64,000 nt of DNA from Paenibacillus massiliensis subsp. panacisoli DSM 21345. Its GTDB lineage: Bacteria; Bacillota; Bacilli; Paenibacillales; Paenibacillaceae. How positions within the stretch are numbered: the first letter of the stretch is position 1; the number at the start of each line of letters is the position of its first letter. The position numbers and the translations under genes were made by a program. Below, in pieces: positions 8,970-17,248 of this stretch. The stretch covers positions 62,001 through 126,000 of the forward strand of contig NZ_AUFO01000011.1 in the NCBI RefSeq assembly GCF_000426545.1, given 5' to 3'. The notes beneath the pieces are model-generated. The model was not told the DNA's origin. It ran no database searches and saw only the letters and a program-made list of their open reading frames with translations.

Positions 8970-10301
8970 TTGAAGACGGATCTGCTTCATCTCAGAGCAC
9001 CCGGTCATTGGATCAACGACCCGAATGGCTTTATCTACTACAAGGGCGTGTATCATTTATTCTATCAGTACTTCCCTTATAGTACGATGTGGGGCACCAT
9101 GCACTGGGGACATGCCGTGAGCAGGGATCTGGTGCATTGGGAGCATCAAGGCGTCGCGCTTTTTCCCAGCAAGGGCTATGATCGAAATGGCTGTTTCTCA
9201 GGCACTGCGCTTGAGGTGGAGGGGAAGCTACATTTGTACTATACAGGTGTCAAATATGAGGTCTTTGATGACAACAATATACACCGGATTGTAGATGAGC
9301 AGTTCGAATCCAGCCAAGCTCTGCTAATCTCCGAGGATGGAATTAGCTTCGATAACTTCCAACAGAAACATCTTGTGGTACCTCCCATTACGGACCCGGA
9401 GCTCGGTGACCGTGCACATACGAGAGATCCGAAGGTCTGGAAGGGGCAGGACGGGTATTATATGGTGCTGGGTTCGAAGGCAGCTGGACAAGGGAAGCTG
9501 TTGTTCTATAAAAGCGACGATCTGCTGCAATGGCAATACGTGAACAGCTATTCGAAGCCGGGGCTGGGCTATATGTGGGAATGTCCTGATCTGTTCAAGC
9601 TGACGGATTCAGATGGGACGGAGCATTCGATCCTGCTGATGTCACCGGAAGGGGTGCCACAAGGGAGATTCTATACGAGCCATGCCATCTACAGCCTGGT
9701 TTCATTTCAGGAGGAAGGTGCCCAACTGGCTATCCCGGATACCTATCAGTTGGTCGATTATGGCCTCGACCTCTATGCGCCACAGACGAACCTCGATGCG
9801 GAAGGTAGACGAGTCCTTATCTCCTGGATGCGTATGCCGCGCAAGGTCCAGCGGACAGGAGAAGAGCCGTGGATTGGCATGATGTGTCTGCCAAGAGTAA
9901 TTGAAGTGGTGGAGGACCATATTTATTTTCGCCCCCACCCGCAGGTGCTGAACAGCTTCTCTAGCAAGCTAGAGCAACTGGAACAACTCGATTTCACAAA
10001 GCCCTACTATCTTCAAGCCACACTCCACAACGGGGATGAAGTCTGCATCGGTAAGTATAGAATTTGGCTACAGGATGGTGTACTACATACGGATCGATCA
10101 GAGGTGTTCGGAGAGCTGGAGGGCTATGATACGCAATTCAAGACCCCTGAGCTGGACGCAAGCTGTAAGCTCGATATCTTCGTGGATGCGGATATCATCG
10201 AGACTTTCGTTGATGATGGAAGATATGTAGTTAGTAACATTGTGTATGGTCTACAGGGTGGGCTCACCAGCACAGTAGAATTATCTGTGAGTGTACAGTA
10301 G
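8970..10301 (+). CDS. GH32 beta-fructosidase (sucrose/fructan hydrolase)
   Basis: Glycoside hydrolase family 32, 443 residues, without signal peptide, so cytoplasmic. The start is TTG at 8970 with AAGGAGG eight bases upstream. The five-bladed propeller motifs are intact: WINDPNGF with nucleophile Asp17, HTRDPKVW with Asp153 (transition-state residue) and WECPDLF with acid/base Glu204. A beta-sandwich domain follows from about residue 310. It is somewhat shorter than typical sucrose-6-phosphate hydrolases (about 480). Placed last in the transporter operon and opposite the alpha-galactosidase, it would split imported sucrose, or the sucrose left after galactose removal from raffinose. The 166 bp ahead of it show no strong promoter. 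Confidence 0.93.
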   Translation: MKTDLLHLRAPGHWINDPNGFIYYKGVYHLFYQYFPYSTMWGTMHWGHAVSRDLVHWEHQGVALFPSKGYDRNGCFSGTALEVEGKLHLYYTGVKYEVFDDNNIHRIVDEQFESSQALLISEDGISFDNFQQKHLVVPPITDPELGDRAHTRDPKVWKGQDGYYMVLGSKAAGQGKLLFYKSDDLLQWQYVNSYSKPGLGYMWECPDLFKLTDSDGTEHSILLMSPEGVPQGRFYTSHAIYSLVSFQEEGAQLAIPDTYQLVDYGLDLYAPQTNLDAEGRRVLISWMRMPRKVQRTGEEPWIGMMCLPRVIEVVEDHIYFRPHPQVLNSFSSKLEQLEQLDFTKPYYLQATLHNGDEVCIGKYRIWLQDGVLHTDRSEVFGELEGYDTQFKTPELDASCKLDIFVDADIIETFVDDGRYVVSNIVYGLQGGLTSTVELSVSVQ

Positions 10302-10383
10302 AGCAGAGTAGTATACAGCAATATCGAGCAGGATACAGCATGACTTTTGGCGTAGTCTTAGGCAAGGCATTGGCAAGGATAAC

Positions 10384-10457
10384 AAAACCCGGCAATTGCG
10401 GGCGGGAAATGCTCGGTTGTAGAGCATCTTTCCCTTAACGCAATGCCGGGTGTTTTT
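10384..10457. terminator. bidirectional terminator between GH32 and S-layer protein genes
   Basis: Outer arms CCCGGCAATTGCG and CGCAATGCCGGG (10388-10400 and 10439-10450) enclose a second stem GGGAAATGCTC/GAGCATCTTTCCC. A T-run follows on the right and A-run precedes on the left, so it can serve the two convergent genes. Confidence 0.8.
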
Positions 10458-10490
10458 GTATTGCTGTAGGCTATCTGATGAGCGCTACCG

Positions 10491-13400
10491 TCAGATCAGG
10501 CCAGACTCACGAAGCAAGCGCTCCAGAATCGTAGCGATCTCTGCGCGAGTGACGACCTGCTCCGGGGCCAGACGATTACCGCTCAGTCCAGTGATCAGGC
10601 CAGCCTGAACACTGGAGGCTGCTGCCTCACGAGCCCAGTTAGGGACGCGATCTGCATCAGTGTACTGCTGGACAGCAGTACTGTCTCCAGAAGCACTGCC
10701 AGACAGTCCCGTGAGTGTCATTGCCCGAGACAGCATAACCATGGCCTCTGCGCGGGTGATGCTCTGCCCTGGGCGGAAGGTACCATCCGAGAAGCCAGTA
10801 ATCAGTCCATAGTCCGCAGCGGCGGAGACCGATCCGTTGTACCAGGAGTTAGTAGCTACATCCGCAAAATTTGCCTTGTCATTAGTGGGTTCTAGTCCAA
10901 GACCCTTTGACAGGATGGAGGCGAACTCTGCCCGGGTGATTGCACGCTGCGGCTGGAACTGTCCAGCTCCCGTACCGGACACAATCAGTCGATTCCCCAT
11001 ATTTTCAATGGAGCTTCGTGCCCAGCTGCCTGAAATGTCCGTGAAGGTCTGCTCCTGTCGGACGAGCATATAACTGCTGTTGCTAAGACTCTTGATCGAA
11101 GCATACCAGCGGCCATCTACGTTAACGATCCGAGTCGGTACATGACGCACGGAACCGTCAGGGTCCACAGTGACTGCCGTGGTGATCCGATTCGGTTGCA
11201 CATCCTCCGGTATTGGAACCAATCCTTCCACGTAGGTGGAGAAGCGGTTAGTGGCTGTTGAACGACCGTCACTTACCTCAGTGATGTCGAACTGAACAGG
11301 TGGAGACAGGCGTTCCAACTGATTTGCTGTAGCCGCCTGATCCGCCGCCTCGGTCTGAGCAGTTGAAGCTGCTGCAACTCTGATCTGAACGTCCACGTTG
11401 GACATATCATCCGAGCTAGCCGATTGCAGCTGGATTTGCTGTGCGGATACAATATAGTGCCCACTTGTTGTCTGGACAGACAATAGGGTGGACGCCTGCT
11501 GCATTTCACGCATCAGATCGCCGTCGAAGTTCGCGACGAATGCATCAGCAGCCGGCAGGTCTGTAAATGGTACAGTTACCGTAGCTCCTTGCGGTTGGTC
11601 ATTCAATACGCTGCGGATCAGCTCCCGATCCATTTGAATGGAATGAACCGTCTGACCATTTTGCGTACTGGTTGTTAAGACACCAGCCTTTAGAATCTGC
11701 CCGTTCACCCACACATTCACCAGCTTAGAGGTGTCTACTGGCGGGGGCACTGGTGTTTGGACCGGAGGTACAGACGATACGCCATTACTGCTGTTACTGT
11801 TATCAATGTCCGATGAGCTGCTTGATCTAGTAGTTACATTAACAGCATTGGAATGAGGGCTTGCAACGCCATTGATCGTCTGAACTACATAATAGCTGCC
11901 TCTGGATGAAATTTTGCTAAAGCGATAGCTCCCATTTTCCTGCTCTGTAGGTTGCATGGCAAGCGCTGCTTGTGAAGACGCTCGGTACAATCTAAGCGTG
12001 GCACCTGGGTATACATTTGTGACCTCAACGGTGCCTCTGCCGCCAGTTGCAACAGGTGTACGCAGAACAGGATTGACGAAGACCGAATTGGTACTCTCAA
12101 TCCCATAGACGGACTGGGTTACATAATAGTACTCCGCCTGTGGCACGACATTCTCAAATCGGTAATTGCCGTCTCCAAGAGCCGAATAGGTGCTGGAGAC
12201 CACGTTATGGTTCGCCGCATCATACAGCTTCAAGGCCGCTTGAGTAGACACGTTGCTGACATCGATATACTCAACACCTGGTGTCACCAGCGGAGTACGC
12301 AATAACGGATTGAAGAAGCTGGAATTGACGCTTTCCTCACCATCCAGAGTCTGGGTCATGTAGTAATAGTCAGGATGAGGCAGGATGTCGTCGATCGTAT
12401 AGACCGATCCTGTAACACTGGAATAGGTCCCTTGCAGAACGCCAGTCCCCGTGTACAGCTTCAGTGTCGCACCAGGTGCATATTCGCTGACTGTAATGGA
12501 TTCCTCACCTCCAATAGCCAAGGGAGCACCAGGAATATGGACAGTTACGACTACTTGGTTGGAGGGGGCGCTAATCATACCGTTAATGGTCTGGGTAACA
12601 TAGTACCCTGTACCAGCTGTAACGGAATCGAAGCGGTATACACCACCGCCTTGATCGGCTGGGTTCGTGGCAATGATTGTTCCATCATTGCGATGGAGCC
12701 TCACAGTAGCGCCTGGATACACATTAGATACATCCACATATTCCCCGCCACCAGCCGCACTTGGTACCCGAAGCGCTGGTGAGACGAAGCTGGAATTAAT
12801 GCTGCTGATGCCATGAATCGATTGCATGACGTAATAGTAGTCACTATGCGGTGCAACGTCAACGAGACGATACACACCATTGCCTTGGAACTCTACGTTA
12901 GCAGCGACAGATTGCCCTGTGGAAGCATTGAAGAGCTTGAGCTCTGTTCGATCGGATACGTTGGAGACATCAATGTACTCTAATCCAGCATTAACAACAG
13001 GGGTGCGCAGTGTCGGGTTAACGAAGCTTGAATTGACGCTTTCCTTGCCGCTCACGGTCTGGGTGACATAGTATTGGTCTGGATCAGGCAGCACATCCGT
13101 AATGGTATAGCTTGAATCCGTGATATTCGGATAAGTCCCTTTCAGGACGCCTGTTGTAGTGTACAGCTTGAGTGTTGCACCGGATACATACTGGCTGACG
13201 ACGATTGTTTCTGCTCCGCTAGTCGCTACAGGAGCATCTGGGACATATTCTGTCACGTCAACTCTACTGGAGTCTGCACTGTTAATGCCGTTGATTGTCT
13301 GGGTTACATAGTATCCTGTGCCCAGTGCGACGGATTCGAAGCGATACACGCCACCGCCTTGATCGGCTGGGTTCGTCGCCATGATTGTCCCATCATTGCG

Positions 13401-14054
13401 ATGGAGCCTCACAGTAGCGCCTGGATGCACATTGGAGACATCTACATGACCCAAGCCGCCAGTTGCTGTCGGCACGCGCAGCAATGGTGTAACGAAGCTT
13501 GAGTTCGAGCTAGTGGTTCCGTTCAGCGTCTGGGTGACATAGTAGAGGTCGCTATGTGGAACGACATTGATCAGTCGGTACATATTGCCGCCCAGATACA
13601 CAGGATTTGCAGGTACCTCTTGGCCTGAAGTGGCATTGAATAGCCGTAGACTCGGGGTGCCTGATAAGTTGGAAACATCAATGTACTCTACCCCGGGAGT
13701 AACAACAGGTGTACGTAGGGGTGGATTGACTAAGCTGGAAGGGGGGCTTTCTTCGCCGTTTACAGTTTGTGTTACATAATACTGTCGTGAATCAGGCCAT
13801 ACAGGGACATGTAAGGTACTATTAGCCGGGAGATTTTGGTATGAAACGTACACCTGTCCGTCTGATGTATACACAGTTATGGTGGCCCCGCCGGGATATC
13901 CGGAAATGATTATTTGCTCCGTGGCAGTTATTACATTAGGCGCTGGTGGTGGAGCCGCATAGGCAGGCTGCAGGAATGAGATTGACAAGATTGCACATAG
14001 CATGATCAATCCGATAGGCCTGAATACCTGTTTGCTGAAGTATTGCTTGTTCAT
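10491..14054 (-). CDS. S-layer-homology surface protein with nine tandem repeats
   Basis: Secreted cell-wall-anchored protein of 1187 residues. I start it at ATG 14054 behind AAGGGGG, which puts a classical signal peptide at the N terminus (cleavage after AYA near residue 33); the open frame extends ten codons further without a ribosome site. Residues about 34-740 are nine units of about 78 residues, each ending near YYVTQT-NG. The units fall into three types that recur in the order C-A-B three times. A Ser-rich and Pro-rich linker follows, then a domain of unknown type, then three SLH domains at the C terminus (FTDISGSWARSSIENM; FADVATNSWYNGSVSA; YTDADRVPNWAREAAA) with the usual ITRAE motifs for binding pyruvylated wall polymer. 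Function of the repeat region is unknown; adhesion or coat is plausible. Confidence 0.92.
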   Translation of the reverse strand: MNKQYFSKQVFRPIGLIMLCAILSISFLQPAYAAPPPAPNVITATEQIIISGYPGGATITVYTSDGQVYVSYQNLPANSTLHVPVWPDSRQYYVTQTVNGEESPPSSLVNPPLRTPVVTPGVEYIDVSNLSGTPSLRLFNATSGQEVPANPVYLGGNMYRLINVVPHSDLYYVTQTLNGTTSSNSSFVTPLLRVPTATGGLGHVDVSNVHPGATVRLHRNDGTIMATNPADQGGGVYRFESVALGTGYYVTQTINGINSADSSRVDVTEYVPDAPVATSGAETIVVSQYVSGATLKLYTTTGVLKGTYPNITDSSYTITDVLPDPDQYYVTQTVSGKESVNSSFVNPTLRTPVVNAGLEYIDVSNVSDRTELKLFNASTGQSVAANVEFQGNGVYRLVDVAPHSDYYYVMQSIHGISSINSSFVSPALRVPSAAGGGEYVDVSNVYPGATVRLHRNDGTIIATNPADQGGGVYRFDSVTAGTGYYVTQTINGMISAPSNQVVVTVHIPGAPLAIGGEESITVSEYAPGATLKLYTGTGVLQGTYSSVTGSVYTIDDILPHPDYYYMTQTLDGEESVNSSFFNPLLRTPLVTPGVEYIDVSNVSTQAALKLYDAANHNVVSSTYSALGDGNYRFENVVPQAEYYYVTQSVYGIESTNSVFVNPVLRTPVATGGRGTVEVTNVYPGATLRLYRASSQAALAMQPTEQENGSYRFSKISSRGSYYVVQTINGVASPHSNAVNVTTRSSSSSDIDNSNSSNGVSSVPPVQTPVPPPVDTSKLVNVWVNGQILKAGVLTTSTQNGQTVHSIQMDRELIRSVLNDQPQGATVTVPFTDLPAADAFVANFDGDLMREMQQASTLLSVQTTSGHYIVSAQQIQLQSASSDDMSNVDVQIRVAAASTAQTEAADQAATANQLERLSPPVQFDITEVSDGRSTATNRFSTYVEGLVPIPEDVQPNRITTAVTVDPDGSVRHVPTRIVNVDGRWYASIKSLSNSSYMLVRQEQTFTDISGSWARSSIENMGNRLIVSGTGAGQFQPQRAITRAEFASILSKGLGLEPTNDKANFADVATNSWYNGSVSAAADYGLITGFSDGTFRPGQSITRAEAMVMLSRAMTLTGLSGSASGDSTAVQQYTDADRVPNWAREAAASSVQAGLITGLSGNRLAPEQVVTRAEIATILERLLRESGLI
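11836..13956. repeat. higher-order coding repeat, three copies of about 711 bp
   Basis: The repeat region of the S-layer-homology gene. Blocks around 12655-12720 and 13365-13430 are almost identical in DNA (both encode RNDGT and NPADQGGGVYRF) and lie about 710 bp apart. The third copy near 11900-12000 is diverged. This points to recent duplication or gene conversion between two of the three copies. Confidence 0.8.
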
Positions 14055-14385
14055 TGAATCCCCCTTGTAATTGATGTGAAGCATGATTCATAGCGAGGTG
14101 CCATTCTCGAGTATGAGTAGCTGCAGATTGGGTTCTTTTGCTAATCTAAATCATTATACCTTACTCATTATTATAGTGATTTTTAAGTTTTGCTTAAATT
14201 TATTTACCTCTGAGGTCAGTTCAAAAGCCGGAACTTGAAAGTCAGTACTCATAAGCTTGAAGAGCGGACTGTCATTGCATCGTCAAGATACAGATTGTAG
14301 AATGGTTAGGTAGAATAATAGACAGGCCTGTAATGTCAGATGTTGTGCATGGCTGTTGAGATGAGAGATGGGGGAAGATAGACAG
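14055..14385. other. intergenic region, divergent promoters
   Basis: The 331 bp between the S-layer-homology gene and the zinc-ribbon gene. A minus-strand TATAAT (plus positions 14153-14158) could be the -10 of the surface-protein gene, leaving a leader of about 90 nt; its -35 is weak. An AT-rich stretch with TTTAAGTTTTGCTTAAATTT symmetry lies at about 14190-14210. No gene was seen. Confidence 0.35.
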
Positions 14386-14727
14386 ATGATAGATTTACCG
14401 AATTGTCCGAAATGTAATTCAGCTTATACCTATGAGGATGGTAGCCTGCTGATCTGTCCGGAATGTGCTCATGAGTGGACTCCCGGTGCCGAGAATGAAG
14501 GTGCTGAGGAGCAGAAGGTCGTAAGGGATGCCAATGGTAATGTACTGCAGGATGGCGATTCCGTGACCATTATTAAAGATCTGAAGGTTAAAGGCAGCTC
14601 GTCTGTCCTAAAGATCGGTACGAAGGTGAAGAGTATCCGTCTGGTGGATGGAGATCATGATATTGATTGCAAAATTGACGGGTTCGGTGCGATGAAGTTG
14701 AAGTCCGAATTCGTGAAGAAGATATAA
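14386..14727 (+). CDS. PhnA/YjdM-family zinc-ribbon protein
   Basis: Small protein of 113 residues matching the PhnA (E. coli YjdM) family. The N terminus is a zinc ribbon, [16 protein letters not shown] followed by ICPECAHEW, giving two CxxC pairs; the C-terminal 70 residues form the alkylphosphonate-utilisation operon protein PhnA domain ([19 protein letters not shown]). I choose ATG 14386, eight bases after GGGGGAAG and aligned with the usual family start; an ATG 18 bases earlier precedes that ribosome site. The name PhnA is historical and the role remains unclear in most bacteria. It does not appear co-transcribed with its neighbours; a terminator follows. Confidence 0.92.
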   Translation: MIDLPNCPKCNSAYTYEDGSLLICPECAHEWTPGAENEGAEEQKVVRDANGNVLQDGDSVTIIKDLKVKGSSSVLKIGTKVKSIRLVDGDHDIDCKIDGFGAMKLKSEFVKKI

Positions 14728-14796
14728 TCGTCGGTGATACCGCAGGGAATTAGGCGAGGTAGGGAATGTACCTTATAAATTAACTATGACGATGGG

Positions 14797-14826
14797 AAGC
14801 ACAGGCATTTGGCCTGTGCTTTGTTG
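14797..14826 (+). terminator. terminator after the zinc-ribbon gene
   Basis: Perfect 10-bp arms AAGCACAGGC and GCCTGTGCTT around a 5-nt loop, followed by TTTGTTGTG. Confidence 0.7.
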
Positions 14827-14922
14827 TGCTTTGTGAAAGCTAAGTTAGTTGTGCTAGGCGACATCACACGTTCAAATGGTGAAGGCAACGACTTGAGCTG
14901 ATATAGTGAAGCAGACAGCTTG

Positions 14923-14996
14923 TTAACATAAATTTAACTTTATTTTAAAATGTTGTCATTCACATGTCATTCTTCTTCTTGTGGTTTTGGTATAAT
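14923..14996 (+). promoter_or_regulatory. Pho-box-like repeats and extended -10 promoter
   Basis: TTAACA (14923), TTAACT (14934) and TTAAAA (14945) recur with an exact 11-bp period; a further TTCACA sits at 14959. TTTGGTATAAT (-10 at 14991-14996, with the TG of an extended -10) follows, with no good -35. In Bacillus subtilis PhoP binds TT(A/C/T)A(A/C/T)A repeats at this spacing. The arrangement is repeated ahead of the phosphonate-type transporter, strengthening the call. Confidence 0.65.
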
Positions 14997-15048
14997 TTTT
15001 CCAGATCGAATTATGCAAAATGCTAACTAGTCAGGAGAGGAGATTATT

Positions 15049-15807
15049 GTGTTGATAAGAAAAGTAGGCGCAGCCTTCGTGCTTGGCGCTATCATGCTGG
15101 CGGGGTGCAGCTCACAAGAGGTGGCCCCAATTGCACCAGAGCCAGAAGAGTCTCCCAGCAAGCACGTGTCGATGCAACTGGAGCAAGAGAAGCATGACGA
15201 ATGGATAGCGGCTTCTGCAGATGGACAAGTAAAATTGTATGCTAAGAAGGACACGGGGCATGCCATTGAAGGGGTAGTGCTGGAGATCAATGGAGTACAA
15301 AAGGAATGGGATTGGCAGATCCCCAATACAGGAACTGACCCCCAGGTATTCTATACGGATCTTACAGGAGATGGTCAAGAGGAGGCTGTCATCATCATCC
15401 AGACCGGACGAGGGACAGGGCTGAGCCTCTATGAGATTCATGTGGTGGATGCCAAGGACGCTACCGAGATCCAGGTACAGGGCTATGAGGACATTGTTGC
15501 GGAACAGATTGAATCGCATGTAACCCAACAAGCCGATGGTACATTAGGGATTACAGTAAAGACGCAAGGTCAGGAATACAAGCTCGAATATCCACTAGAT
15601 GCTGAAACAACGGTCGATCAAGAGGAGCTTTACTTCGGTGGTGTTGTGCTCTATTCCTTAGAGGGGCAGTCAATCAAGCTGCATATACCGGGCTCTGTCG
15701 GCGTATCCCCCATGTATGTGTGTGATATTAACGTCGTATATAAGTTCGATGATGCCAAGAATCAATTCGTAGTGGATCAGATCGAAGTGAAGCCTGTCGA
15801 GTCCTAA
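15049..15807 (+). CDS. lipoprotein of unknown function
   Basis: 252-residue lipoprotein. The start is GTG 15049, six bases after GGAGAGGAG. The signal ends MLAGC with lipidated Cys20. I do not recognise a family. The segment DLTGDGQEEAVIIIQTGRG near residue 105 has an Asp-rich turn like those in FG-GAP/VCBS-type or calcium-binding beta repeats, and the remainder is predicted beta-rich. It stands alone between terminators. Pho-box-like repeats upstream suggest it is made under phosphate limitation. Function not assigned. Confidence 0.85.
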   Translation: MLIRKVGAAFVLGAIMLAGCSSQEVAPIAPEPEESPSKHVSMQLEQEKHDEWIAASADGQVKLYAKKDTGHAIEGVVLEINGVQKEWDWQIPNTGTDPQVFYTDLTGDGQEEAVIIIQTGRGTGLSLYEIHVVDAKDATEIQVQGYEDIVAEQIESHVTQQADGTLGITVKTQGQEYKLEYPLDAETTVDQEELYFGGVVLYSLEGQSIKLHIPGSVGVSPMYVCDINVVYKFDDAKNQFVVDQIEVKPVES

Positions 15808-15830
15808 TATGGCTAATAATATATGCCAAC

Positions 15831-15870
15831 ACGGCCTTAGCCTCAAGTATCGGGGACTAAGGCCGTCTCT
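15831..15870 (+). terminator. probable terminator after the lipoprotein gene
   Basis: Perfect 10-bp arms ACGGCCTTAG and CTAAGGCCGT with a 16-nt loop, then the T-rich CTCTATTATT. Confidence 0.6.
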
Positions 15871-15871
15871 A

Positions 15872-16261
15872 TTATTCCAGCACTTCTTCATTCACAATGT
15901 AATCAAAGAACATATGCGCACCAATCGAGATTTTCGAGCTAATCTGGACCGTGCTTCCCCCAGGGAACTTATAATAGAGCTTCCCGTTCTGAGTGTAGCT
16001 AAGCTCTTCGAATCTCTTATTGGTGTTGTAGAAGCATTTTGCGGCGATCGGATTGGCAGAGCTGCTAAGATTGGAGGTCAGATTAACGATGTTCTTCCAG
16101 GCTGCGCTGCTGGTATCAGGCCGAAGACAATGAGCAAGGTTGGGATCATTATCGTTAAAGCAGCTGAAGGCATATGGATGAAGCACAACCGCTTCAATCG
16201 TGTTGAGATTTTTGAATTCGTTGTAAGTCTTGTTGCTTCCCCCTCTTTGAATCTGGAGCGT
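15872..16261 (-). pseudogene. N-terminally truncated SleB/CwlJ-like cell-wall hydrolase remnant
   Basis: A minus-strand frame of about 130 codons is open from a TAG at 16264-16262 to a stop near 15872. It reads as convincing protein but has no ATG, and the only early start would be GTG 16186, without a ribosome site and inside the conserved part. The sequence NEFKNLNTIEAVVLHPYAFS then CFNDNDPN, and later a Phe/Tyr-rich NPIAAKCFYNTNKRF and SKISIGAHMFF, resembles the C-terminal half of the SleB-type Hydrolase_2 domain found in spore cortex-lytic and phage-like enzymes. The catalytic N-terminal half is missing, so I treat it as a decayed gene. The family match is by eye and moderate. Confidence 0.5.
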
Positions 16262-16353
16262 CTAGTAGAGACGTTCACTATATAAGGAGATTGGTGAGAG
16301 GTAATTACAACTAATTTGACTATAGGTATACATATAGATTTCACGGAAAATGC

Positions 16354-16388
16354 AAAAAAGCCCGCATGCACTATGTAGCACTCGGGCC
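16354..16388 (-). terminator. terminator of the GbsR-type gene
   Basis: Read on the minus strand, GCCCGAGTGC pairs imperfectly with GCATGCGGGC and is followed by TTTTTTGC. It lies about 70 bp after the regulator's stop. Confidence 0.65.
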
Positions 16389-16459
16389 TGGACAAGAAAT
16401 TCGGCAAGCCAGTCCTGCGTGACATGACGGTAGCCTATACGCCTGTACGCCTGTACATC

Positions 16460-17041
16460 TTAGTCCTCTGTAGGACGTTCCTGCTTCACAGATTCACCTT
16501 CGAAAAAATCACCCTCACGCAGCCGATCCACAAAGCCCTGCAGCCATTTGTAATATTGCTCGGCCTGCTCAAGCTTGTGTAAATCTTGCAAAGCCGTCTC
16601 ACGCTCCGTGGAAGACGTCTCTCTCGACAGAATGAATTCAATCAGCTCTGGCTTGACCTGCTGGAGACTGTGCGTCATGACATCCACCTCTCGTTGAAGC
16701 TTATCCCCGAAGAAATTTTGAAATGTCAGGTAGAAGTTAGTCTCAGCTACATACAGGTCCTTCCGTTCCTTCTTCTCCTCCAGCTTATAGATCATTTGAG
16801 ATTCAGTCAGAGCACGCACGGCATAGCTCATGTTGCTCTTGCTCATCTGCATGGCTTCTTTCATTTCTTCGAGGGTCATCGGTCGATCCTCAAAATACAT
16901 AATCCCGTATAGCTGGCCAAACGTATGGTTCACGCCATACAAATCCATCGTGCTCGCAATTGCTTCAATCATTTCTGTACGATGCTTCTGTGTAGTACTT
17001 AGCCCGGAGTTATCCGGTGTCAAGGCCTTTTGATCCTTCAT
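16460..17041 (-). CDS. GbsR-family (MarR-like) transcriptional regulator
   Basis: 193-residue winged-helix regulator. MDLYGVNHTFGQLYGIMYFE near residues 32-51 and MTLEEMKEAMQMSKSNMSYA form the family's typical opening, as in Bacillus GbsR and OpcR, which control choline and glycine-betaine genes. The tail is a helical dimerisation region with acidic C terminus. ATG 17041 follows GAGGTG. It is divergent from the Ugp-like transporter operon. A palindrome GTACAA-N6-TTGTAC in the shared region (17154-17171) overlaps the operon's -10 and is a natural candidate for its operator. Control of that operon, rather than of betaine genes, is inferred from position only. Confidence 0.88.
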   Translation of the reverse strand: MKDQKALTPDNSGLSTTQKHRTEMIEAIASTMDLYGVNHTFGQLYGIMYFEDRPMTLEEMKEAMQMSKSNMSYAVRALTESQMIYKLEEKKERKDLYVAETNFYLTFQNFFGDKLQREVDVMTHSLQQVKPELIEFILSRETSSTERETALQDLHKLEQAEQYYKWLQGFVDRLREGDFFEGESVKQERPTED

Positions 17042-17132
17042 AAGGTCACCTCGAGGGGGGAGTTAGCAGGCATACTGCAAGATTTGGGAAAAAATTTTTA
17101 CATGGACACCCGTTATTTTAACATAAGTCAGG

Positions 17133-17171
17133 CTTACATTTATCAAAAGCATCGTACAATCATTTTTGTAC
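17133..17171 (+). promoter_or_regulatory. operon promoter with overlapping palindromic operator
   Basis: CTTACA (17133-17138) and TACAAT (17155-17160) are spaced 16 bp. The perfect inverted repeat GTACAA (17154-17159) / TTGTAC (17166-17171), six bases apart, covers the -10, as expected of a repressor site. The divergent GbsR-type protein is the obvious candidate binder. Confidence 0.5.
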
Positions 17172-17248
17172 ACAAGAAAAAAGTCATCCAACACAGCCGA
17201 TTAACTTGTTGGTAACAGAAAAGTTAAAACTTAAGGACGTGATTGAAT

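Noticed and set aside
12375..12782. 135-residue plus-strand frame inside the S-layer-homology gene
   Set aside because: Caused by the repetitive coding sequence on the other strand; no ribosome site or recognisable protein.
16078..16425. 115-residue minus-strand frame overlapping the hydrolase remnant
   Set aside because: It is in another frame than the conserved remnant, spans the GbsR terminator and shows no family pattern.
17097..17138. Pho-box-like TTTACA, TTAACA and CTTACA ahead of the Ugp-like operon
   Set aside because: Spacing is 21 and 15 bp, not the 11-bp phase seen at the three accepted sites.
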